64,000 nt of DNA from contig JAJEKV010000026.1 of assembly GCA_021234155.1 (NCBI GenBank), positions 15,738,283 to 15,802,282 of the forward strand, read 5' to 3'. Below the pieces are notes generated by a model. It was not told the origin of the DNA, searched no databases, and worked only from the letters and a program-made list of their open reading frames with translations. Below are positions 22,231 through 31,883 of the stretch, one piece after another; position 1 is the stretch's first letter; each line of letters opens with the position of its first letter. A program made the position numbers and the translations under genes. Source of the DNA: Isoetes taiwanensis. Lineage: Eukaryota; Streptophyta; Lycopodiopsida; Isoetales; Isoetaceae.

Positions 22231-22780
22231 TCCAGCTAGGAAATATGTTCCTAAGCTTGGGCGGATAGTATATAAAATGGCCATTTGGCTTGGATTTTCA
22301 ATCCATACTAAATAAAGATTTCTTTCTGTTGAAATAATGTGTAAAGTTCATTTTAGCTCATGAACTCATAATATTTCTATAGGTCACTGATATGGACCAG
22401 AAATATTGTTAAATCTTCCAGATAGAAATTTATTTTTTATGGGCTGATATTATATGAACTGGCCATGTGGCTTGGAATTTAAATCCATAATAAAAATACT
22501 TTATCTTCTATCTTCTGTTGAAGTAATATGAAAACTTTGCGTATGCTGTTAACGCATATTATTTCTGGAAGTCACGAATAAATGAACCTGAACTATTGTT
22601 TAAAATTTTCCAGCTAGGATTTGTATTCCTTAGTATGGATAGACACTTCATGAATTGGCCATTGGGCTTGGATTTTGAATCCATACTAAATATATTTTAT
22701 CTTCTATCTTCTGTTGAAGTTATATATAAAATATGTCAATGCTCACTCTGTAGGTCACTGATAAAGCGACCAGAACCATT
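22231..22780 (+). repeat. Threefold ~190-bp tandem repeat between element B ORF1 and ORF2, each with an acceptor-like end
   Basis: Units start at TCCAG near 22231, 22417 and 22609. Each carries TTGGCTTGGATTTT.AATCCATA, CTTCTGTTGAA and, near its end, an acceptor-like phrase: CTATAGGTCACTGATATGGACC (22377 on), CTGGAAGTCACGAATAAATG, and CTGTAGGTCACTGATAAAGC. The last is the proposed ORF2 acceptor (AG at 22752-22753). The corresponding spacer in A is only 150 bases and unrepeated. Confidence 0.65.
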
Positions 22781-24829
22781 ATCAGAGATGTAAGCAGAAA
22801 ATTACACCTGGTAAGTCAAAAAGTAGAGGACAAGAAATATATAGTACATTTCACCCTTTTTAATAAAGCGCTCGAAAAGTTCAACATAAAAAGAATATTT
22901 TACATTGGGTTAGAAGAATGTTTGGAAGAAAGGGGCATTGAATTAATGGATCAGACTATCTTTTCATGGAGATATATTGATCAATTAAAAGACTTTGCTA
23001 TTTTTGCGGATGGTAGTAAGGTAAAATGTGCCTGTAAGAACCCAAATCTCAAGAGATTCATTGATCCCAAGATTGGGCATGTTAGAACCATTGATTTGGA
23101 AATCATTCATTGCCCAAAACTTAGAAAAGCATTTGCTAATGGATTTAATCATATCCCTGACCACTCCTTCAATGTTGAACAATTTATGACTGAATTTGCT
23201 CTTGCATGCAAACAGTTTTTTATGGTTCATAAATTTAATCTTCTAGATCTCACGGATAATGATATCAAAAACATTACTGATGTCCTTATGCAATATGCCC
23301 ATATGGATATTGTGGAGTTCAAAAACAAGATGACACCAAAAAGGTATCTATGGAATGATCTTGAGGTCAGAAAAAACATTGAATGGCTAAACAATAGCCT
23401 ATATATTGCTGGATTAGACAAAGCTGCTAATAATGCTGCCTTCATATGCCAGAAGCATATCCTGGATATGGCCATGAACAGGCTGGACAGTAATGATTTT
23501 GAAAAATGCATAGAATCCACTGAAGATATAAAAGTGAAGTGCATTAAGGATATTCAAGCATTTTTGGGCTGTGACACAGGAATACAGAAAAATCTGCCAT
23601 ACTTAATGGCTACATACAAGGCACATAAAGGTGAATATAGATGGCTGACTAATGCCCATGATACGTTGTTTTCTGAGCTGGCATCCCTTATTACAGCTAT
23701 TCTGAATAACTTCATTGAAAACTGGCCAAACATTTGTGTTAGAGCCACTGCCAGATATAGAATGTGGAGTAAAAAACCTATAAATGCATGTTGGATGGTG
23801 AACTCGCTTTATGATGTGGTTTTAAACCTACCTCTAAAAATACATGATGTTTTTTCTGCTGACATCACTAAATGTTATGAAAATATTCCGATATATGGGG
23901 ATGAAGGCATTATTGAGATAATGAATGCCATCACAGACATGGTTTGGCAATATATGATGGAAGACTGCCATTTATTTGACCTGATACTTAAAGTTAAGAT
24001 TGACATGGTACAAGTTAAATGGGTCAGATCACATAGTGCTAAAGAATATGTAAGCTGGAAGCTGGTCACCAAAAATGAATTCAAAAACATGAACTCATGG
24101 CTATTGATCCACTGTTTCTTGCAAATGGGTACAAATACTTGGAGGCAAAACAGGGGCATTCCAATGGGATTTGCATGCAGTCCTGCATGGTGCAATTTGT
24201 ACTTGGCCTGGTTTGAACTTAGGTTTATAATTAAGCTGGCTCAATCGGGAAGAACAAATGACATTCACAGATTTCAGCATGCTTCAAGGTTTATAGATGA
24301 CTTAAATATTATCAATGGTGGACATTTAAGTGAATTCTTCTCTAGTCAATCACAGCTGTCAATTTACAACCTGAACCACTTGGGAATTAAGGATGAAACC
24401 GTCTACAGCTCCCAAACTGGTATGGACCATCCTATTGGCATTGAATGCAATTTCCTGAACATTACTTTCAAAGTTATTGACCATGAAAGAGGTATTTTTG
24501 AAATTAGTAGATATGACAAAAGATGCAAGTTACCATTTGATGTGGAGAAGTTTATAAAAGCATCCAGCTGCAGGCCATATGGGCATGCATCAAAGGTCAT
24601 CATTTCACAGGTTCTACCATATGTCTATGCCCATTCCAGTGCTTTTAACGCAGCTAAAGACTTATATGATTTAATCTGTGCATTTTGCAACAATGGATTT
24701 TCTCGGAAGGATATAATACAAAATGTGATGGGTGTACTGCTGAATGAAGATCTTCCAGGAACACTGTACAACATAAAGGACATGATTCATATTCTGAAAA
24801 ATTTGTGCACCACTGATCGTAAGATGTGA
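22754..24829 (+). CDS. Element B ORF2: intact Penelope-like reverse transcriptase
   Basis: Open without interruption from the acceptor at 22753 (691 codons; first Met at 22922 gives 635). Order of motifs, counted from 22922: KCACKNPNLKRFIDP and GHVRTIDL near residues 38-60; LDKAANN..F.C, a DKG-like box; YKAHKGEYRWL; motif A SADITKCYENIP near 311; GIPMGFACSP near 412; RFIDDL near 457 (F replaces Y of YIDD, both Asp kept); ISRYDKR near 530. The triad is intact, so the enzyme could be active. No endonuclease, RNase H or integrase domain is visible. Upstream in-frame sequence (VTDKATRTIIRDVSRKLHL) aligns with element A, supporting the splice acceptor as the true start of this exon. A 3' stem-loop follows. 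Confidence 0.75.
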   Translation, partial: VTDKATRTIIRDVSRKLHLVSQKVEDKKYIVHFTLFNKALEKFNIKRIFYIGLEECLEERGIELMDQTIFSWRYIDQLKDFAIFADGSKVKCACKNPNLKRFIDPKIGHVRTIDLEIIHCPKLRKAFANGFNHIPDHSFNVEQFMTEFALACKQFFMVHKFNLLDLTDNDIKNITDVLMQYAHMDIVEFKNKMTPKRYLWNDLEVRKNIEWLNNSLYIAGLDKAANNAAFICQKHILDMAMNRLDSNDFEKCIESTEDIKVKCIKDIQAFLGCDTGIQKNLPYLMATYKAHKGEYRWLTNAHDTLFSELASLITAILNNFIENWPNICVRATARYRMWSKKPINACWMVNSLYDVVLNLPLKIHDVFSADITKCYENIPIYGDEGIIEIMNAITDMVWQYMMEDCHLFDLILKVKIDMVQVKWVRSHSAKEYVSWKLVTKNEFKNMNSWLLIHCFLQMGTNTWRQNRGIPMGFACSPAWCNLYLAWFELRFIIKLAQSGRTNDIHRFQHASRFIDDLNIINGGHLSEFFSSQSQLSIYNLNHLGIKDETVYSSQTGMDHPIGIECNFLNITFKVIDHERGIFEISRYDKRCKLPFDVEKFIKASSCRPYGHASKVIISQVLPYVYAHSSAFNAAKDLYDLICAFCNNGFSRKDIIQNVMGVLLNEDLPGTLYNIKDMIHILKNLCTTDRKM

Positions 24830-24836
24830 CAATATT

Positions 24837-24871
24837 GGTGGGTAGGGCCTAGCAACAAGGTCCTACTCACC
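24837..24871 (+). promoter_or_regulatory. Element B 3' UTR stem-loop
   Basis: GGTG.GTAGGGCCT-AGCAACA-AGGTCCTAC.CACC: a 9-bp inner stem (one G-T pair) plus a 4-bp outer stem, seven bases after the RT stop. It has the same position and GTAGGGCCT core as in element A, with compensating changes. Confidence 0.6.
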
Positions 24872-24963
24872 TTGTTGCTTTTTATGTTGCTCAAAATTGA
24901 TAGATATATACTGTCAAGCAATAACAGGCCCATCTGACCAATGGTTGGAGGAAGGATTTTTTT

Positions 24964-27897
24964 ATTAAATGTATGAATGGCTTTGGTAGACAAGATAAAG
25001 CATGCCAAATGTAAGTCCAAAGTTGAAGAAAAGGAAAGACCAATGGTTAAACTTGGGTACATTTACGGCACAAGGTTACTAGGTAATCCTTGAAGTACCT
25101 AGGCTAGGCAAAACCAGCATGCACAGTATGGTGCTATAACATGAAAACATGCAGGAAATAAGCCTCGGGCTGGATGGAAATACGTGAATAACTAGGGTAA
25201 GCATGATTGAGCATACCAAAATGGAGTATGACCAAGGGTTAAACTGAGGTGTATATACCGTACAAGGATACTTGGCAATCTTTGGATTACCTAGGCTATG
25301 TAAAACAAGATGTACATGCAGTAAATAAGCCTGGGGCTAGCTGGAAATATTTGAATAATGTGGCACAAATAACTATGGTTGACATGATAAAGCATACCAG
25401 AGGTGAGTCCGAAGTTGATGAAAAGGGAAAGACCAATAGTTAAACTCAGATATGTATACTACACAATGTTACTTGGTAAACTTTGAATTACCTAGACCAT
25501 GAAAAACCAAGATGCACACTAGGGTGCTTTAACACGCAGCAAACAAGCCCGGAGCTTGCTAGAAATACTTGATTAAAGTTGCACATGAGTAAAAACACAG
25601 GTAAAAACCATGGGGTACTTGATGTATAGCTCTATTGGCTGTTTATTGGCAAAAAAGAAATGTTATTGTGAGCATCTAAAAGGATGTTAATTTTAATTTC
25701 GTAACTGATGATATGGTAAAGCATAAGTCTTAAAGAGTGATAGGGTGATACATGAGCTATTTGTTATGAGCTATCTGTTATGATTCTTTAGCGGGTAACT
25801 TATTGTGGAACATTTCTAGATACAACGAAAACCTTTGGCAAATGTAACATATGATGTATCGACTGAAGTGTTGTCGAAATGTTGGACGGTTTAACCTACT
25901 GTCATTTTTAGGGCAAAAAGTGAGCAACTGCTTGTCGGCTGGTTTCTCCAATAATCCGGCCAGAGGAAAGCTCTGGCCACATCATCGCTTCTGACTAATG
26001 CACGGATAACGAAAAAGGTAAAATCTTTGGTTGTTGCTTAGTGTCTTTGGGGCGTAAGCTATATAAAACAAGTCTAGGTAAGGACCGCCGGTTGGATTAT
26101 ATATATACCGAGGATGGGCTTTATGATAAACTGCAAAATCCGCATTGCATGGTGCGGATCCTCCTACTTTGTAGCCACGTTGCCATAGATGAGCAGCGAG
26201 ATGGGTAGGAAGAAGGGTGACTTGAATTATGCTACTAGGAAAAGGCTAAATTGGATAATAGAAGCAAGAAGAATCTGTTTCAGTATCATAAGGTTGCAAG
26301 GGTTGCTGAACCAAAGAGTAGTCACGAGGCGCTTGGATGCAATGTGAACATTCAAGAGGAATTGCCAAATCGGGGATTGCTGAACCGCCTCACAGAGATG
26401 ATTTCCACTAACAAAAATGCGAGAAAAGGGGATGAATATAGGTCTAGCAATGACCAAAGCTTGTGGATCTACAAGCCTGAAGCATGTTGCTGATGAAAAT
26501 CCTAGCAAGCCCAATGGAGTGGAGCGCACTTCTCAGGTTCCAAAATTTAGTTCAATTTTCTACATGGTGATTTTAGATATGGATATCTTTATGAATGGGA
26601 TCTGGTATAATGCAATTTGTGTTATCTTAATTATGTAGATAGATGCTGCTAAGTATAAATCTGCATTTAAATTATAATGGCTTTAGCCTAGTCATGTGAG
26701 ATCATTGGATTATTAAGCTTATGAATTAATATCTGAAATATGGTGTGAGATTATTGCATAATGTCATTGCTCCTGCATGGAAATTTAACACAAATATTTG
26801 AGATATAGAGGTATTTAAGGAATATAGAGTAATAAGATTTGATCTGATTTATCATTCCGCTGATGTCAAGATAGATCTGGATAACATATTAGCCATCAGG
26901 ATTTTTAAATATTTCTTAATAAATAAAAGTCAATTACCTGGATCTTTGGTTCTAGGCTGGTAAACAATGATAAATATGACTTAGTAACATTGTTGAAAAT
27001 GTTTGCAAACCGATATGGCTGTCTTACTGAAATTTATGCTAATTAGAACTGCTGCATAGATGGTGAAGCTTTATGGTTGGTAACCTGGATTTGCCTAGCA
27101 GCATATAGACGAATGTAGATCAGAAATCAGAGATGGCTCTTATGTAATCTAAGGGATAAAACAAACAATAGTTCTGCTAAAATGAATCCATATGGGGATA
27201 AAAGATCTGATTATGTATGCAGTGTGTTGTACTACAGATAAACTTGTTATATGACAGATCTGAAGCTTAGGCCTATGACTTATAATAGATTCTCAGAAGT
27301 TGGATCGAGGCAAGTTTGAGCAAGAAATATCCATTGCTAAACATATAGACATGTGTGAACCTGTTGAACAAAGTGTTTAATGATTCTAAATGTCCTTACC
27401 CCATGATATGTATGTGAAATGAGCAGGGTGAAGGGCCATAAACCTAAAAAGTCCCATGACACCGCTACCCTCAAAGATGGCAACCATACTAATGCTTGTT
27501 TTTGTTGTTTTGGGTGCGTAATGACTTTTACTCCCTCGCTATGTTTTATTTAAAAGATGGAAGATGGACAAAAATCGGAAATTCTTTCTCACGAATTGGT
27601 CTTGAAGACTCAACATAAACTTGGAATTACTTGGAATTACTGTTCCTACGACTTTTAGTCTTATGTTTATTGTTGTTGCATACTTATAAGATTTGGATTT
27701 ATTTGATTTTATGTCTGATGTATTTTGAAAACAGTTTGAGTTACAATAAAGTACTCTTGTTATGGGAAAACGTAACCAGATCATGGCCTTGTTGTTTAAA
27801 GTCACCTACTTAAATACAAGGGCTGCTTATTGAATCGAAATTTGGTCCTTGAAAAGGTCTAAACTAGATTAAAATCTGTCTTTTGACAGATCTAAGG
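24964..27897 (+). repeat. Element B direct terminal repeat, right copy
   Basis: Second copy of 17629-20582, containing monomers, TATA box (26060-26067), hairpin, a broken exon 1 (from about 26189, frameshifted after AAAAGGCTAAATTGG) and intron 1 up to the T-run. Many differences from the left copy fall on CAG/CTG words, for example GTGCGTAATGACTT for GTGCAGGTAACAGGACTT near 27515. Confidence 0.75.
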
Positions 27898-27918
27898 TTT
27901 TTTTTTTTTTTTTTTTTT
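27898..27918. repeat. T-run joining element B to the LINE 3' end
   Basis: 21 T. On the minus strand this is the poly(A) tail following the LINE 3' end (27919). It is also the right border of element B. Confidence 0.65.
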
Positions 27919-28240
27919 GAAGAACTGTGTCATCAATATATTAAAAGAATGGTAATGTTACAAAGCAAGTGAGGAGGAAGGAGAACTGCCCAAAAGAGAC
28001 AGCAATACCTTGACACTCCACAACAAACTCACGTAAAAACCGCAACTCTACCGCTGTACAAACCCACCATCACCATCTACAACACCCAAGAAGTCCCGCC
28101 AAATGGCAAACTTCCGCTCTACTAATCCCGGAACACCGAAGCTTTGAAATAGCTTGTACTGAAGTCGAGGAATCGAGAGGCCGCAGTCGGAATCCCCCGA
28201 AGATCCACAACCGCCGCCGCTTCCAAATCAGCCACACCAA

Positions 28241-28790
28241 TCAAGCCACGCACAGATGCAAGGCTTGTTGCCGCAAGAGCAGCCAAGCACCAGGATACAC
28301 ATGAAGCAGCAACTGCTGGCTAGCCAATCTCACTTGAAACAGAGCTCTAACCCAATCCCAGACAGCCTGCAAGTGAGGGCATAAAACCAGACAATGCTCC
28401 ACAATCTCGTGATGAAGGCCACAACAAGGGCAGAGAGGGCTCACACCCGGCCTAAACTGACTCACAAGGGCATTCACCCTGATACAACGGTGCACCACCT
28501 GCCACAGAAGCACCCTAACCTTCGGTGGGGGAAGTGAGCTCCATGTCCACGTCCAAACCGAGCGCCATCGAGAACCCAGAAGCTGCAGAGACCACTTGCT
28601 CGGGCGCGCAGTGTCATGAATAGCCAGCACCCTGTAACAAGACCGCACAAAACAAGAAGACACAACATCCGGATGAACCTTCCAAACCTGCACCACCACA
28701 TCATCCTGAGGAACTATAGGTATGTGTAGCGGAATACTCCCCGCCACTTGTTCCCAGATAGCCCGGTCACTGCCCCTCAGACGCAAGCGA
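28241..28790 (-). pseudogene. LINE ORF2 C-terminal zinc-finger (zf-RVT) part
   Basis: The minus-strand frame contains W..LPPPKVRVLLWQVVH, then CPCC....EIVEHCLVLCPH, the C-x2-C...H-x4-C pattern of the zf-RVT domain at the end of plant L1 ORF2, followed by W. It lies downstream of the RT pieces on the same strand and about 320 bases before the poly(A). It is broken from the RT by frameshifts. Confidence 0.65.
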
Positions 28791-29133
28791 GCTCGAAAGA
28801 ACTCCCACGAAGCTAACTGACCACCCCAATATCAATCCTCCAAGGTGAGCACACGGCAGCTTTCGCCTCCAACGGTTTGCATCCGAGCATGCACGGTGGC
28901 GACCAAGGGCAAGTCTTGCTAGGGGTAGAGGAACCCACAAGAAAGGAGAAGAGTGGTGATAAACTGAGGCATAATCTAGCCGGAAGAGCACACACACATG
29001 ATCCCAAGCCCGCAACACCCCGTGGAGAAAAGGGGATGCATGTGGGAAAGGCCGGAGACCATACAACAAAGGCCTGTGGCAACTCCACATGCAATGATTT
29101 CCGCTTCCCAAATGCCACACAATGGCGAAGAGA

Positions 29134-31267
29134 TCAACAACAACAACACGGCACGGAGAAGATGCTCCATCTTGCGTAATGCTCCAAACAAACTTGAGAC
29201 CAACACCTTACTATGCGGTGCCAAATCCAGAATGGCCAAGCCCCCTCCTCCCGGGGGCGGAGACACTTCCACCAAGCCACTTTAACAACTGCCTCTTCAT
29301 CATCCCCGCCCCACACAAAATTTCGAACAATCTTATCCAAAGCCCAGATCTTACCCTCGAGAGCTAACATCGCAGATGTCAGATACACATGAGTGCTACA
29401 AAGCACCTTGACTTGGCAATAGTGATCGTGACACCGCCATGGACAACTTGCTACCCTTCCACCAATTGAGGTGTTTCTGCAACCCCTGCAAAATTTCATC
29501 CCACACCCTCCCCATGGAAACATCCCCTCCAAAGGGAATACCCAATAGCTTAGTACACACATTACCTAGAAGCACCCCAAGTGAATAAAGCCAAACAAGG
29601 GGGAGGCGGAGTCAGCTGGGCCCATAATGCGGAGCACTTACCCCAATTCAAAAGAATGCCCGAGGCCAAGGAGAAAGTATCCAGCAGACCCTTCACCTTC
29701 CGCAAATTCCTCTCTTCTGCCACCAAGAAGAGGAGAGTGTCATCGGCAAACTGGTTAATAATCTGCTGACTACCATCCTGCATCCGAAGCCCATCCATCA
29801 CCCCCTCCTCCACTGCAACCAAAAACAACTGAGACAGTGCCTCCGCCACAATCGTAAACAAAAATGGCGCCAAAGGGCACCCATGACGCACCCCGCTGCC
29901 TAAGGAGAAAAAGGCGGAGGGTTCACCCTGACACACCACCGTAGGGTCGTGCCGACCCTATGCGCTTCATGATCGCCTCTCAGTAAAAGCATGGACCACA
30001 GCCCAACGCTAACATCATGGCAGACAAGAACTCCCAACGGACACTATCGTAAGCTTTGGCAAAGTCAAGCTTAAGATAGGCAATGCCTTGACCTATTCTC
30101 CTGGCCCAATAAAGGCCCTCATAAGCTGTGGCAACATTAGTCAAAATGTTCCTCCTAGGGACAAACCCAGACTGCACCTTACTAATGGAAGAAGTCAACA
30201 TCGGCTTCAACTTCTCTGCCAGGGCTTTCGCAATAATCTTATACACAGAGGACAACAAGGAGATAGGCCTCCAATCATAGTAGAAGGCTGCTTAACCTTA
30301 GGAATCAAGGAAATGCATGCGGTATTCAAGATCCTATCCATTTGAGAAGACTGCAGCAACTCAAGATACACTTGGTACACAGACTCACCAGCCCACTCCC
30401 AATAAGTCTGAAAGAACTCCACATGGATGCCATCCATCCCAGGACATTTATCCTTGGCCATGCACATACATGCCTCCGCTAAATCCTCTCTGGAGAGCTC
30501 CGCTCCAAGCTCTCCTGGTGGTGGCCCGAATAGATGGCTTAACCCCCAAAAACAAAGCTTCGTATCTCCCCCTCCATAGGGAAGAGTCGCCAGGCGAAAA
30601 ACCCTAAGAAATGAGCATGCACATACCTCGCAAATCGATGGGATCCTCCAAAGTCCGCCATCGCAAAGCAAGGGGCGCCATAGATGTTGCATATCGCCGT
30701 TGCCTAGCTGCTCAAGAACAACCGACGAACTTGTGTCCCCCTCCTTCAACCGTGGGGGCCGCCTTCACACGCCGCCTCACGCACTTTAACCTCGCTCCCA
30801 GCAACAATACTGGCTGCAACACCGTGATTCTCCCTAATGCCATCGGAAGGTCGCCCAATCTTCTCCAACTCCCCGATAGAGACCATGCAACTCCCCGCCG
30901 CCTCTGGCCGCACACGCTGCCTACCAAAGACCTTTGGCAAAACGCTTCACCCGCCAACGCAGTCACCATACCGCATATACCCTTCGAGATGAAAAGGTAT
31001 CAAGCCACAACTCCCCGCATCGGGCCGAAAATCCGCATCAGCCGTTTCGCCGGGTGTTCAAACGAACACTGTCCTAGAGGGGTCGAGAGGCAACCGCACT
31101 CGACTGGACAAAACCTGAGGGTAATGATCAGAAATGGAGGTAGACAGAATGTTACTCCGGCGCAAAGAGGGCACACCATCCAGTGCGCATGGGGAAGCAT
31201 AGCACCGGTCATGCCTAATATACGCCCGGCCCGCATCAATCTGCCTATTACAATAGGTGAAAGACAA
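29134..31267 (-). pseudogene. LINE ORF2: endonuclease end and reverse transcriptase (fragmented)
   Basis: Pieces in order on the minus strand: FTYCNRQIDAGR..I..DRC and SISDHYPQ (end of the APE endonuclease, about 31060-31267); AKDKCPGMDGIHVEFFQ and LNTACISLIPK (RT start, 30207-30749); YKIIAKALAEKLKP...QSGFVPRRNI and KLDFAKAYDSVRWEF (29980-30258); GVRHGCPLAPFLF and FADDTLLF (29562-29939), the catalytic FADD. Several frameshifts break the protein, some possibly consensus errors. Its 5' part lies across the gypsy insertion at 42513 and beyond; the frame joins smoothly if one GTCCC is removed. Confidence 0.7.
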
Positions 31268-31272
31268 GTCCC
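31268..31272. repeat. Left 5-bp target-site duplication of the gypsy element
   Basis: GTCCC, repeated at 42508-42512 directly outside the other LTR. Five bases is the normal duplication size for Ty3/gypsy integrases. Confidence 0.8.
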
Positions 31273-31870
31273 TGTTTGGGGTCTGGGTTCGGGAACTCCT
31301 GTAAGACAGCCCTCTGTGAGGACCCTTGGATCTAACAGGAGAATCCGGGGGACTATGTCACGCGGGATTTGCAAGAAAAGAACAAGAAGAAGAAAACAGA
31401 ACAAAAGAGAACAATGAGAGGAAAATGATAAGCTTCCTTGATATCAATGATGAACATACATGAGCTCTCGCAATCGAGAGAAGACTGAAGAGAGACAAGA
31501 CTCAAAACTCATCTAAAACTCATGTGCTAGTTCTACTCATATATATAGTACAATGGCCTTTGGCCCAATATAGACACTCGACCGATCTCTCTGCAACTCC
31601 GGAAGGAGGCCTGATTTGCGTGGAATATTGGCGGTGCCTCTTGAAGTGCCTAGAATCACGCCGACGCCGACGCTTGCGGTGACGCCGTCACTTGTCCGAG
31701 CGGCGCCTCTTGTTGACGGGACGCCTTGAGGCTTTGACCGCGTGGTGCTCGCCGCTTGGTCTTCTCACTGAGCCTTTGATGGCTGACCCGTGGGTGACTG
31801 TGGATCCTTGAGCTTGACTTGGTCCGTCAGATGCATGAATAGTCTGAACCGGGGAGGCATAGGACTAACA
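31273..31870 (-). repeat. Gypsy 3' LTR
   Basis: 598 bases, matching 41912-42507. On the minus strand it starts TGTTAGTCC and ends CCCCAAACA, with canonical TG...CA ends. It includes a plausible TATA (CATATATATAGTAC region near 31540). The two LTRs differ most at CAG/CTG and CCG-rich places. Confidence 0.8.
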
Positions 31871-31883
31871 CTCCCCCACCAAA
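31871..31883 (-). promoter_or_regulatory. Polypurine tract of the gypsy element
   Basis: Minus strand reads TTTGGTGGGGGAG immediately before the 3' LTR start TGTTAGTCC, the expected position and composition of the plus-strand primer for LTR retrotransposons. Confidence 0.6.

Larger units (their letters stand above)
17629..27897 (+). mobile_element. Element B: second Penelope-like retroelement of the same family
   Basis: Same architecture as A: repeat 1 (17629-20582), body with ORF1 and ORF2 (20583-24956), T7, repeat 2 (24964-27897). B and A are clearly diverged in nucleotide sequence (only coding regions, the 3' stem-loop and a few intron landmarks align), so they are separate subfamilies and not a local duplication. 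The RT of B is fully open. The right end again falls at the oligo(T) tract of intron 1 and abuts the LINE 3' end through a 21-T run. Confidence 0.75.

Noticed and set aside
30611-31417. 268-codon plus-strand frame
   Set aside because: It is antisense to the LINE endonuclease and crosses the gypsy LTR border, so it cannot be one gene.
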